Shown here: piece after piece, positions 12,538 through 25,300 of the stretch
Layout of the letters: each line of letters opens with the position of its first letter
How positions within the stretch are numbered: the first letter of the stretch is position 1
Source of the DNA: Archegozetes longisetosus
Taxonomy: Eukaryota; Arthropoda; Arachnida; Sarcoptiformes; Trhypochthoniidae
Length of the DNA: 64,000 bases
Assembly: GCA_018873245.2 (NCBI GenBank)
Contig: JAEMBT020000003.1
Span: forward strand, 8,389,843-8,453,842
Direction: 5' to 3'
Translations under genes and position numbers: made by a program
Notes under the pieces: model-generated
What the model saw: only the letters and a program-made list of their open reading frames with translations
What the model was told of the DNA's origin: nothing
The model's database searches: none

Positions 12538-13849
12538 ATGAAGACAATAAATAAGTTATTTTCAGAAACTGATTGCGTACTTCTGCTGGGCGAAGGAAAC
12601 TTCAGTTTTGCTAAACAACTAAGCGAGTCATCAAAATGCCGAATAGTAGCAACCGATTTATTAACAAACAATACTAACGACCCTTTAATTGAACAAAACT
12701 GTCACCATTTGGTTAGTTCTGGACACCAAGTCTATTTCTCTGTTGACGCCACTAAACTTCAGGATTGCCTTCAGCTCAAGGGTCACGAACATATTAATCA
12801 TATTTTGTTTAACTTCCCGCATGCCTTCAGTAAGAAAATGAAAATTGATTTAAACCGACAACTTTTGAAGCAATTCTTCGTTAGCGCTCATAATTATATA
12901 AGTGATCGAAGAGTCAAAGTTCACGTGACCCTATGTTCGGGTCAAAGTGGTATCGATGAAGTTGAATGTGAGAAGAGGAAATGGTCTGATTCGTGGCAAT
13001 TGCCAGAAATGGCATCTTTTGGCAACTTTGTTATCATTTCTGTCATTCCTTTCTGCTGTGATTATCAGTCGTTTGGTTATAGATTGAAAAATCATTCGTT
13101 TAATACTATGAACGCTAAAACTTTTACTTTTGAAAAACGTGACCATTTGGTAGTCGGTTGCGGCAAATTGTCTGAGACCTTACTGAATAATAAAAACAAT
13201 CTGTTCTCCAATTACTTAGTCATTAAAATGATCAATGAATTGAAGACAGTATTTGAGAATTCAGTTGATATAAAGTCAGAGATTGATGTAAACGCAAATT
13301 ACTTGCCATTTGTTAAACATTGGGTTATAATAGAAAAAAGAGAGTTTCGCTAAGTCTGACTTGAAATTTAGTTCAAGTGTTACTTTCGGACAACTAACTT
13401 ATGAAAATGAAAAAATCATAATAAATGATATAGTAATAGGTTTTATTGATGAAGCAATCGTTAAACTAAGTATTGAGCAATTGGCACGACTCAAGTGGAA
13501 TATCAGTGATTCGAGAATTCTCTGGTCTAAATATTTATATTTTGATCAACACCAACACAACTACACAACTGGTAGTCTTTTCAATAGAGAACATTCTCAT
13601 GATATCTCCTTCTGGATTAACGAAAAGTTTAGTTACTCTCATCTGTTGGAAACAACTTTAGATGTTTTTGGAACAATCCTAAAGTCAATTGAATTGATAG
13701 ATAGTTATGAAGTGAATTGTAAAATATCTAAATGCTATCGAATTGTTTATCAATCAGTCGATTGTGCACTTAGTCAACATAAATGCAATGAGATGCAAAC
13801 ATTGCTTAGACAGTTATTATTTGAAAGATGTAATTTGATTTTACGATAA
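12538..13849 (+). CDS. FDXACB1: FDXACB1-like protein (methyltransferase-like plus FDX-ACB domain), one-base frame break
   Basis: The first frame (12538-13353, 271 residues) opens with LLLGEGNFSFAKQL, the hallmark of the DUF2431/BMT5 Rossmann-like methyltransferase domain. It runs into TAA at 13351. The next frame, shifted by one base and open from 13334 to 13849, encodes a clear ferredoxin-fold anticodon-binding domain: HDISFWI, IELIDSYEVN, KCYRIVYQSVD and a C-terminal LLRQLLFERCNLILR. The two halves belong to one protein, as in animal FDXACB1. The break lies at an A6 run (13334-13339). No acceptable intron fits (the best candidate is 28 bp with a poor donor), so an assembly indel or a genuine mutation is likely. 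At about 435 residues it is shorter than the human protein (about 620). Confidence 0.78.
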
Positions 13850-14249
13850 AAGTTTATTAATTTTAGAGAATAAGTTTTATTATTCAGTTCAAACGTGTTT
13901 TATATGTCCACTTAAGTCATTTTTAATAAACAGATTTACTAAAATTGATCAATCTAATAAAACGATTTAAAGTTTTGCATTTTTTATTGAAAATTTATCT
14001 GCTATCAAATAAAACTCATATAAATTAGCATATACTACAAATAATATGTAAATTTTATTTTAAAAAACGTTTCCACTTATAAGACAAAAACAAAACTTAT
14101 TTTCAAAACGAAAAGTATAGGAAGTATAAATTAAATTGAAAAGAAAATAATAAAGAATGGATGCGTAACTAACAATGTTGTAAATTAAATTGATGTTAAG
14201 CTAAGCTTTAATCTAAATCACATAGAAACAATAGTTAAATACATAGCAG
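13850..14249. other. 3' flank of FDXACB1-like gene
   Basis: Very AT-rich intergenic sequence with several AATAAA hexamers that could polyadenylate the upstream gene. No coding potential seen. Confidence 0.5.
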
Positions 14250-14375
14250 TTAGAGCGAAATGCATTCTACCAATGAAAGTGTGTGACATGTTACGTTCAA
14301 GTCATTTACCAATAAACAAATGACTAATAGCCAGATTTGTGTACTCTGTAGTTTATAAGTGTAGTCAAATGACAT
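14250..14375 (-). pseudogene. duplicated 5' fragment of the cysteine-rich gene (signal peptide only)
   Basis: This minus-strand frame repeats the first 38 codons of the 9092-10396 gene (MSFDYTYKLQSTQIWLL), with a few replacements. It then runs out of the duplicated block into unrelated DNA and meets a stop after three further codons. It could at most yield a 41-residue secreted peptide. Because the upstream region is copied too, it may still be transcribed (inference). Confidence 0.75.
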
Positions 14376-15206
14376 TGTGACTACTGTAATTTAATACTAA
14401 ATCATACACATTTAGTGTTGTTTACTTTCGAACAAACTAGAAAAATGTCTAAGTTTGTATGTTTTCATTGTCAATGTCACGCAGTTTCGATCAATTCTTA
14501 GGTATCTATTTTTAAGTAGCAGCAAGGTTTGGTTTCTAAGCGCTCTCGGCTGTGAACAGGCTCAAACATCGTATCGATTTTTACAGAAATGTTGTAACTG
14601 TTACTGTCTCCAAGAGAAAATGAATATAAAATGAAAATGACTTCTAAAAAACTTGATCCCATCTAAGCAAACGAATCTGAAAATAATATGCACAGTTTTC
14701 TAGTACAGTAATTCTATACTAAACTCTTGAATTGGCTTATTTGCAACAAGCAAAAATAACTATTTCCCTTTACCAATACGTTGTGATCAGGTAAAAGCAA
14801 ATGAATACAGCTGAAGGAAGCTTACAAACTACAAAATAGAACATCTATGCTAATTTGGTTTGTTTGAAAGGATTTCAAATGAAGAATCCTAAATTTCAAT
14901 CTTATGCGACAATTAATGACGAAAGAACTAGAACTTAAGTTGAGCTCAATACCAAATTGTTCTAGACGACTCAATAGCATATAATCAATGCTACAATGAA
15001 CCACAAGTCGAACTTTTAGCAAACTTTTGACTGAAGTATGAACTAAAGGAAATGACACTCACCTAAATTGATGAGTTGACGTCAGTCCGACAAGTGTTAT
15101 AGAATTGGCTCATTCAATAAAAGTTTAAATGAATAATATGTTTAATTGAATTACAATTTTTATGGGTTTCCACTATGTTTTTATCTATTTTTGAAGGTCG
15201 ATTCAA
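14263..15206. repeat. segmental duplication, copy 2
   Basis: Direct copy of 10284-11222, about 4 kb away. It carries a small insertion near 14833 (AAAATAGAAC region) and several 1-2 bp indels. The CEP19-like and FDXACB1-like genes lie between the copies. No target-site duplication was evident at its ends. Confidence 0.9.
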
Positions 15207-16689
15207 TTTCGCGAGTGTTTTTGAGATGATTGGCTAATTGAATAAATGAACTTAAAAATAGTTTGATAGTTTTGCAATAAATGCAACAAATTGTGACTTT
15301 ATTAAAAATATTTTCATTTCTTTTTCTTACTGACAATCAAATGAATGATAAGTATATTTAAACTACCGGTTTTGACAACTGAAATTATAATGTAATCTAC
15401 ATATTAAGTTATAATTAAATTATACTGATATTTATAGGCTGTTATGTGAATGCAGGGATGATTATGATATCATTACACATGCAATTGTTGAGTGTGTTCT
15501 TAACGAACTTTAAGGTATGGGCCCTGAGAGTATGACAGCATTTCATAAATGGTTTGCACTAAAAGTTTTTTTTCCAGATGTGCTCAACATTTCTAAATAA
15601 TTCGTTATCGAACCCTCAAAGCAAATAATCGTTGTGTTAATTATTTTAACCATAGTTATAATAACAAATTAGGCTAATTAGAACTTTTATCATTATTAGA
15701 ATTTTTTAAAAATCAATTTTTTACAATTACATAACGACACAAATGTCATAATTTGAAACTTACATACGTTTAAATACAATTTATTACATACGAATCACAG
15801 TAATGTTTATACGAAAAGTCTAAAAAAGCAAATGTGCGAAACGCCAAAATAATTTTCTCAAATTATTCATAAAAACATAATTTATAGATCAAAATAATAT
15901 AATTAGTGTTTTGGAGTCAAGTGAGAAGCTCATAAAAATTCACTTTCAAATAATTATCTGACAAATCGATAAATATATGGCAAAACTGATTTCATGCAAA
16001 GTATACTTTAGAGAAAGACGAAACTTTCAAATTGATAGAGTAGATCATAAAAGAGAAAAGTGTCGTGCAAGTGTTTCAACTCTTCATTCATTTAACAGCC
16101 TCTTAAAGCAGACAGCATATGAAAGCAGCTACTACTAGTTTACAAGTTTAATCCATTTATAAAACTAAAGAGATGATCAAATTGGATTCTGTGGAAAAAG
16201 CGCACAAATACCATTACAAGTAGTTGTCATCAGAGCCATTGTTGAGTGACGAAGTTTTTATTGACCTGTCAATAACAATCATTTTTGTGCGCCAATTCGA
16301 GGCACTATTGATAGCACACTTTTCGCATTCAATTCAAAGATTCTAAGTTTTTAATAGAAAAACGGAAATGACTGACTGCAAAGTTGATACCATCCATCAT
16401 AGATTAGAGGCATTACAAGATCCAAGTCAAACTTACAAGATGAATAAGAGAATGCAAGTTCAGCATAAAATAAACTTAAAATTCAAAAGTGAATCGTTTA
16501 TAGAGCTTCAATTGATTTATTCTTAAATAATATACTTTGTCTCAAATAAAATGCATGAATGTATAATATATATAGAAGTGAAACAATCGTCAAAACGATT
16601 AGAAACATTAAAAAAATAGTGACCGTCGATCACATGAATAAAATGAAAATATGGAAATTAAATAAAAAGATAATCGAATATAAGTACTC
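15207..16689. other. intergenic, 3' of BICRA
   Basis: AT-rich sequence between the duplicated block and the 3' end of the minus-strand BICRA gene. No frame of coding character and no clear repeat ends. Confidence 0.45.
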
Positions 16690-19600
16690 TCAAGAAAGTA
16701 TACTCTTAACTGCTTCATCAAGAATTGGATCGTTGACACCAGCCGAGTGTCCAGTATAGTTACGCATTAAAGCATCGGTTCTTCTCTGATCGTGAATGTT
16801 TGGTATGTGTGAATATTCTAGATTCCTGAAGTCACTCAAATGCGAATGATGTGCATTATGGCCATGAGAGTGATAGTAGGAATTCGTGTGCGACTGATGT
16901 GACTGCTGTTGATGTGACTGTTGTGGAACTGAAGGCATGTCTAATATACTTTTGATGGCACATTGCATTTGTACGTCAACGTGTTGTTGATGACCGTCTC
17001 CGCCCATATACCCGTTGTCGTCCTCTTCATCGTCCTCCTCGTCATCTTCGTCGTCATCGCCATCTTCGTCATCGTCTTCATCGTTGTCGTCCTCAAGATT
17101 GTCATCTAGTCCTTCAATACCTGACAGATCAACAGATATATCTTGTTCTCCCTCGTCACCAGCGTTTAGAATTGATTCCACGGCAACCGCAGCTTCACTT
17201 TCAGGGACACCGAATCTTTGATTCCAAGAAATTCTTCTATTGGCTGAAGAGTTAGTGAGAATGGAAGCGGTCCAGTCTTGTGAATTGTCTTCATGGATGT
17301 CTGAGTAAATTTCCAGATCATTGGCTTGTGTTCCGTCCACATAATTACTCAAAGGCACGTGACTCTGACTATCCATTCGAGATCCGACATGCAGATTATG
17401 CTGAAAGTTGTCGTAATAGTTGCCAACATCTCCCAAGTTAGTTTCGTTTGCTGATTGCAAAAAGTTCGAAATCGATTCATCCTTATCCTCATTTTCATCA
17501 TAATCACTGTCTTCCTCGTCATCTTCAGAATCATCGCTATCCTCAACAGGTTCATCATGTCTTCTCAATTGAGAAGACTGATTGTGATATTCTTCGTCAC
17601 TTCCTATCGACGATTTTCTTTTCCTATTGATAAAAAGTTTTTGTTCTTCTTCTTCTAGTGATGATCGAAGTAATTGATACCATGATTCAGGTGGTGGTGG
17701 AAGATCTAATACTATTTTATTGAATTTTCATTATTACTAGGTTGAAATTAAATAACGTCAAACAAATACCTTTTCCTTGGGCTACACTTTCTTTATCAGA
17801 TTTAAGTGCATTTGTCTCTTCACTGATAAACATTCTATCGAGCATTACGTGTTCTGAAGAGGGCGTCTCTTTCTGTAATAATCAATTAGAAACTTATTAG
17901 AAGATACAATCATTCGGGAAAATATCAATGAAACACCAATCAATGCCACTTATAAGCTTATAAATTTCATATTCAGGCAAAGGTTCAAGCTTCTTTAGAC
18001 TATCGCTTTTAATTTTTATTTTAAAATCAAACTCAGACAAAATAATCTCAAAATCGCATTAAATCACTCAGCAAGATGTTATGAGTTGAAATATTATAAT
18101 TTTAATCTAATCTCTGGAAATTATTGAAATCCTAAATTTTGAGACAATATTCCATCAAATGGTTTTTCTCAGATCATCTTAGTCTTTTAGGTTCATTTGG
18201 GCAATCTGCAAGATTTGATGAACAACATCCACGTTTGATACATACCATGCTTTGTTTGAGTAACAGAACTCGAAACTTATCGAATAACTGTTGTTTTTTA
18301 TGTAATAAATGTTGTGAAACTATCTCGAATAACTCGTCGCCTATTAATGGATTATAAAAATAAGATTGTTAAAAACAGATTATAAATCTAATGACAAGTT
18401 ATACTTTTTTCTAGATCTGAGAGAGACATTGTCGGAGCGTTGAAAACATGGTAACGAAGCAATCTCTTACAGGCATCGTCTCTAGATTTGAATGGCCTCT
18501 TAGTGTCAGGCTTTAAAGCAGCGCTTTGGTCAACACTTAATTGTTGTTGGATACTATATTGATTCAAATACAGGTTATAATTAGTTTTAATGAGGATATG
18601 ATAAATTAAGTTCAAATGTCAAAATGTCAAAATATCTAACGCTTTCAGAATCTTCATATTCCTTCGTTCTCGTTCAGAATGAGAGTCATTTTTGATAATC
18701 GATGTTTTGGTTGTGGTAGAATTTGTAACAAACGTCGAAGATGTGGTTGGAGTCGGAGTATGTAATCGAAGTATAACAGTAGAGGTTGGAGGATTCACTT
18801 GTGGCTAAATAGAAATCAACTTATGAGTAAACAAATTGATTATTCAGTGACATTGGTACCTTTATAACAGTTTGATTGGTGGCGATTGATTTTAAATTTT
18901 GTAATTGTTGCTTGGCAGGAGTAGTGAAAGTGATCAGTTGATTTCCAACTTGTATGGTAGTGGTTGCACTGGCCGGAGCAGTACTTGCAGGCGTTAAAAG
19001 GCGTATCTGGGGGGCAGAAGTTTGACTTCCAGGTGTTTGCTTAAGTAGATTCACTAAATGCACATTTTGTGGTTGTGTTTGCTGTTGTGTTTGTTGTAGG
19101 ACTTGTTGCGTTTGTGGCGATACATTGATCTGCGAGGCGGTTGTCAACACAACTTTTTGATCCTCCGAACTGTTATTCTGTGTTTGGACTCTGGCCTGAA
19201 TCATCTTTTGCTGAAGACTAAGCAACTCATGTAAGAGTTCCTTTTGTTGATTGGTTGGAGACTTAAGCGCTAAGAGGCTTTTCAGTTGAGTTTCTAGTCT
19301 TTGAAGAAACTCCTGATTATTAGGACTGACTTGAATCATAGGCACTCCGTTCTGATCGATGACAGTAGTAGTTGTGGTAGTTGTAGTAGTAGTAGTTGTT
19401 CCGCTGACACTCGAACTGTTAGTATTTGTACCATGAGAGGGTGAAAGCACGGTTATTGTACCTGATGTTTGGCCCTTTGAAGGACTAGCGAGTACAGTAG
19501 TGGGCGTTGTGGTCAACACTAATGAAGTGGGAATAGTATCACAGCAGTTGCCAATTCTAATCACAGCATTGGAAGATTGATTTTGAACAGAACTTTCTCC

Positions 19601-22324
19601 AGTTTGAACAGGAATCGTTAATATTGTTTGCTTTTGTTGCTGTTCTATCGTATTGTTTATGTTTTGGACAGTCAGTGGAATCAAAGCAGTTTGTGGCTGA
19701 ATAGGTTTAGACTCTTCTGTTGCACTATTGTTGGCAGAAGAACCGTGTTGTAGAGCTAGAGATGCCACTAAATCAGGAACCTTAACAGCTGGTGCGGTGT
19801 TCAACTGTTCCAATAAGGCAGACGTGTTTTGACCACTAACTGTTGTTGCAGTCGATGTTGTCGTAGTGGTAGCATTGGTGGTGGTGGTGGTTGTTTGTTG
19901 GCTAACAGTAGCACTCGATGGTGTGGTTGATGTCGAGTCAATACTGGGTGTCGTTGAGTCAGGAGACGGTTGTGATGATCCCAAGCCACTCGTGTCTTTC
20001 AATGATTCATTAGAAGTACGAGAATTCGATACATATTGTGATTGAATTTGTTGTTGGACTAAATTATTAGCATTAGTGGCTATATGTGGATGAAGAATAA
20101 CACTGCCGTCAGGTCCGAGAGCTAGTCTCAGCTGTGGCGGAGCTGTCGGTGCGACTGGTGTTTGGGTCAGAACTATGTTAGGCGGCTGATTGGGTCCGTT
20201 CGGGACCATAAGTACTGTTTGCTGTGATGTTGGTGTGTGGTGTATGAGATCGGAATGAACACCACCTGTTGTTATATCAGTCATGGAATTATTAGTTGGC
20301 GACGAGGGAGGGCTCGATTCCGGCAGAATTCCGTGCTCTTTAAGCAGTTCAGCTAAATTAACACTGGGCGCTGCATTCTTTGATTGTTGCTGACCGCTCA
20401 CTACAAAACTTGTTGTCGTTTGCGATTGTTGTTGCAGCTGAGGCCTGGTTATTATCTGAGGCTGAGATGTCAGTATCACTGTATTAGAAGTTGGAACCGA
20501 TGAAACAGCAGATTGAAGAACAGCTTGCCCGTTCGTATTGTCGGTATGTGTTGTCAGAAGAGCGTGTAGTGCCGGATGTGCGCTAGGCTGCAGGTTTGTG
20601 CTCAAGTTAGTACCCAATTGTGATGACAAGTGCGGACCGCTGATTGGGATCATTGTATTCCCCAATTGAATGCCATGCGTTGGCTGTGGCGCTACATTTG
20701 GTGTTGAGGCTTGTGGTCCGACATTCAATTGTGTTGTCGCCAATTGTGGCTGTGTTTGAAGTGCGACCAGAACTGGACCGTTCGGGGTTTGAAGCTGAAG
20801 AAATTGTTGACCCGAAGCAACAGTTGGTTGTGATTGGTGTGGGGCTCCGATCAGCGAGGGCGGACGAGTCAGAATGATATTGGGAGCAGGTCTGCTTCCA
20901 GTTGTCATAACTACTGGTTGTGAAGCAGAGCTCACAGCAGGCGAATGGCTCGGAATCACGTAAGTCTGAGGCTGTGGTGACTGTGATGGCGGCTGTGGTT
21001 TTGCAACAGTTGTCGACTGACCGGTTGTAAACGCACTTATTATATTTGTATTTGGTTCTTGAGTTGATATAGTCGGAGCGTTCAGCCCGCTGTTCACAGC
21101 CATCACAGGAGAGGTGTGCGATTGCGGCCGAAGTGTCAACTGAACAGAACTCGGAACATTACCGATGTTTTGCTGTATCAAAATCGGCTGCGAACCAATA
21201 CCTGGAATCAAGTGATTCAATAAAATGGTTCCCTGAGGTCCGGCTGCTATAACTCCCGCTGGTTGACCGCCCGGTCCTATCAGTATTTGTTGTGTTTGAG
21301 GAGTTGTGGCACCACTAGTCGGTATTGAAGTGGTTGCGAATTGGGCCGTATTTGTCGCTTGCTGCAAACTATTTATCACTTTCAAAGTGTTCTGTTGCGA
21401 CACTTGTCCACATTTATTCACTGCATTGGTTGTCACAGCATTACTCGCTGAAACCGTAGATCCCGGAGGTTTCGGTAATATTTGCTTGTTAGAGCGTGAA
21501 GAACTTGATGTTGACGACGACGACTTGGTTGTGCAACTTGTAGTCACTAGTTGTTGCACAACATTAGCGGTCGGATTTGTCGGTAGTATTTGTGTTCCTT
21601 GGGGTGTTTGAATGATTTGGACCAACTGTCCCGGTTGTATACCTGCAGGCAACTGTGCAGCATGTGGCCCACTAGCACGTGGAGGCGTCAACACAATCTG
21701 TGACAGACCTCCAGCTGTTGGTGCCATTTGCATCGCACCCGCCGATACTATAAGTTGTTGTGGTAGTTGAACAGTTAGAGGACCGCCACTGCGAGGAGCT
21801 GCGATTTGGAACGAAGGTGGAGGCCACGGATTGGCAGTAGGAGCGCGAAGAGGAACTGTCGATGTTATTTGACCTACTGGTGAAGTGCTCGTCAATGTTG
21901 TTAATGATGGCTGAGCTAATGATAATGAAGTAGCGGTGACTGCGTTCGATAACGCAGATAATGGTATTAATCCAACAGATGATGAAACCATGCTTAGTGT
22001 CTGCTTGTCGTCGATAATGAACTGGCCAGAAGGTGGCTTGTGAGCGGTCGAAATGGGAGATATATTGCCACCAGAACTGGTCACGTGATCGACTTGCTTA
22101 GAATCAGCGACAACTGTAGCAATCGATGATATATTCGAAGATATTTTATTGATGCTATTATTGGTTTCATTGACTTTGACAGAAGCTAATGCCTTGTGCT
22201 GTTGGTTATCATTGTTAGCGTTGTTCTCCATTCGTTCAATGGCTCCATTGGTGCTCTCCAAGAATGATTGCAAAAGCTGGGGGTCATCGATTACATCAAG
22301 AAGACATCGGCCTCCATCATCCAT
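16690..22324 (-). CDS. BICRA: BICRA/GLTSCR1-family chromatin-remodelling (ncBAF) subunit
   Basis: Six exons (minus order): 22324-18860, 18804-18641, 18553-18405, 18340-18246, 17872-17770, 17711-16690; phases agree and give 1,665 residues. I chose the ATG at 22322-22324 because the N-terminus MDDGGRCLLDVIDDPQ matches the family start; an upstream in-frame ATG at 22348 is less likely. Exon 1 encodes a long Gln/Thr/Ser-rich disordered region. Exons 3-5 hold the conserved GLTSCR1 domain: LKPDTKRPFKSRDDACKRLL, RYHVF, KFRVLLLKQSM and SSEHVMLDRMFISEE. This domain anchors the protein in the non-canonical BAF SWI/SNF complex of the nucleus. The last exon has a dense Asp/Glu run and three spaced motifs of the form A-I/V-x-SIL (VESIL, IKSIL, VKSIL). 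A 5' non-coding exon is possible because an AG acceptor lies just before the start. Confidence 0.88.
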
Positions 22325-25300
22325 TGCCAATATTACTATTATTTGCAATTCAAATAATACATTAGTTTGTAATCAAATAAATTTCGTTCAAATTATTGCT
22401 TATTTTAGAATTCAATTATTTAAGACAAGCTATTCTTTGATCAAAGAATTAAAAGCAAATGTATTCATGTTTATCAATTGAACAACTGTTCAAATATATT
22501 GTCAACTCATTGTAGCATCTAATTAAGGTTTTCATATATAGATGCTTGGCTTCGATTATAAACTGATCAAAGCTTGTAAAAGACTCAAATAATAAGTTTA
22601 GGTTTAGAAACTTTTAAATAAGTTTTTCTTAATCTGGGACATATCATTTTAATGCTATTTTTTTAAAACTAAGTCCTTAATATTTGTTTATTGATCAAGT
22701 GACAAATGATTTCCAGAAAGTCATTGAAGTCGTCATTTAAAATCAAGTACTTATAGATGAAGATATGAGAAAATTATGTTCAAAGATTAATTCTCGATCG
22801 TTAAAGTCATTACACGAGTCTGCGATCAAATGACTGCAAGCAACACATGGTTTCAGGGCTTTCCTCAAAAGCTTAAGATATGGTTTATTCCCAAACATTA
22901 TGAAAAATTGATTGGAATATTTTCTATTCAACAACAACAAAGTCAAATAGATATAATCTGAATGACTTGAAAACATTTATATGGAATCATCCTAAATGAC
23001 TTCAGCCTTATTTAAGTATCATTCAAGTTTGGTCAAATCTCAAACATACAATAATAACCTGACTATTTGTACGACTAGTCAAAATATATTCTAATACTTT
23101 TAAAACAATTTAATTATCTATTAGTCAACACTTTCATACTCTAAAAGATCAGAAATACTTTTCCAAATTTGAAACATTGTTTGATATAAATAGTAGCTAA
23201 GAGATGATCAAATCTCTTGCTTCGCAAACAGTAACTAAATGTACATAAAGAGATGAACTTTAATGCTTTTTGTTCTATTGAATAATGCAAATTATTTTGT
23301 TTCGTATCTAAATAATGAGGTTTACCTAAAGCCAATGACATAATAAAAGATAAATAGCATAAAGACATGCCTTAACACTATGAAACTTAGACTAATTCTC
23401 TTAGATTAATCAAAATGCTTTAATAAGCATTAAATTGTTGGATGCATACCTGAAATGCAATATTTAAAAAGATTAACACGTTTTAAAAGCTCCAAACTAA
23501 GTATAAGATGTAATAAACCAATTGATTTATTCCGACTATTTATGCTAATTCATGAACATATCATTAAGGGTTCATTAATAGTTGAATGTCAAGTGTATAA
23601 TCAAATATAATATCTATTTGTCAATTGAATGGAAGGATCGTTTGCCACTTGATTCATTGGCTCAAAGTAATTGTACAACAAATGGATCAGAAATCATGTT
23701 TAGACTCAAAAAGAGCATTAGAAATAAAGTATCGCTTACTACAGCTACAAACAGTTCATGTCTCAATACAATCAATAAAGACAACAAAAACAAACAATTT
23801 ATCCAAACCTTTATCCCCCACCAGCTCTTTATCGATATTGTGGAGCATTAATTGATTATAATCACAATTACATGATTTGATTGAATACACTCCTGATCAC
23901 CATTTTATTAATTGGCAATCAATTCATGATTTATCCATCGATTGAAATGTCCATCGTTTGAATGATTGCGACACTTATTCGTATTGGTATTGATTTTACC
24001 AATAAATCAGTTCTGAATAATTTACAACCAATCGAATCAATAATAATTAGATGAAAGTTGAAGAACACAAAAAACCAAAACAACAATAATAACAAAGCAG
24101 TGAATTATCAATTGACGATATGATGAGTTATTAATATTTGATGCCTTATTATCAATATATCAACAAATAATTAAATACAACTTAAGGTTGTCATCAAGTT
24201 GTTATTATCTGCAAGTCAAAATAAAATCAATTAATTATTGTTATTAATAATAATTAATGTAAACAATAGTAAATAAACGATCGATTGATTGGCGGTAAAT
24301 ATTAATGAATTATAAAATTAAAAGGAATGAGAAAATCAAATAAATACTGACTGATTACTAGAATAAATAAATGTTGGCCTGGAGTAATGTAGAAGACATT
24401 ATGTTGTGGATGTGGTGACAAATAATGGAATATTAGACTAAATATAATAATAACAATAATAACATAATATGCAATCAATTATTATTATTGTTCACAATTT
24501 GGGTCATTCAAGGCTAACACTACTATGCTTGCGTCTCTTTCTCTATCTCTGCCTCTCTTTTCTCTATTTTTTCATGTGTGCGTCGATACAACTGATCGTA
24601 AGCTGCTTTCAGCCTAACTCAACCTATCATTCAAAGGGAAGGCGACCGACAAACCGATTGCTAGTATATCGTACTATTGAGTCAGGCATAAAGAATAGCA
24701 TAGAATATATGACTTGTATCGTATGCTATCACGTATTGATAGCAATGCCTTTGCGATACACTATATAATTGTAATGCGGCCTAAATGTAGTCTTTATGGA
24801 GAGTCTGTTTTCGCGGCCATATTTATTCACCATTTTTTCATTATGTGTAAGAAAGTAGTGCAAAACGAAAAAGTAGATTTTCATTTTTCCCAATCAATTT
24901 CAACACATTTAATCATTCATTTACAATGTTTTAGCCTAAGACTGTATTTTTAGTCTTTCTCAACAGTTAATCGTTTGAGTGTATGATTGAGTCGTACTCA
25001 GACTCCAATTGAATGGAGCCAAAGGCCCAAACTGTGGGCAAGACTTACACGGCTTTAGAGGCAGGCCTTCAATACAGCGATAGGCGAACGGCCAAACACG
25101 AAAACGTTGCATTTGACGAGTCTATACAGATTGAGATTTTGTGCAACATTAACGCATATACAGCATTAATCAACTCTTATTGCCATAACAGACACAACAA
25201 ATAGCGACAAGTCATGAGCTTTGTGTCTAGTTATAGGCTAATCAGATATCGGCTTATATGTATCGTAAGAGTGGATACAAGCTAAAAATATGATATGATA

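Noticed and set aside
13344-13371. 28-bp intron (GTTTCG...TTTAG) that would join the FDXACB1-like halves in frame
   Set aside because: Too short for normal splicing and a poor donor; a one-base indel at the A6 run is simpler.
17015-17221. Serine-rich plus-strand open frame
   Set aside because: It is the complement of the Asp/Glu-coding run (GAC/GAA codons) of BICRA's last exon; open only because of that composition.
22325-22348. Upstream in-frame ATG extending BICRA by eight residues
   Set aside because: The family N-terminus begins MDD...GRCLLDVI, matching the ATG at 22322-22324; the extension is likely 5' UTR.
20644-22481. Several plus-strand frames of 77-110 codons within BICRA
   Set aside because: Shadows of the long Gln/Thr/Ser-rich exon 1 on the opposite strand, with no family similarity or splice support.
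25013-25204. 63-codon frame in the BICRA upstream region
   Set aside because: No motif, no splice context, surrounded by non-coding sequence.
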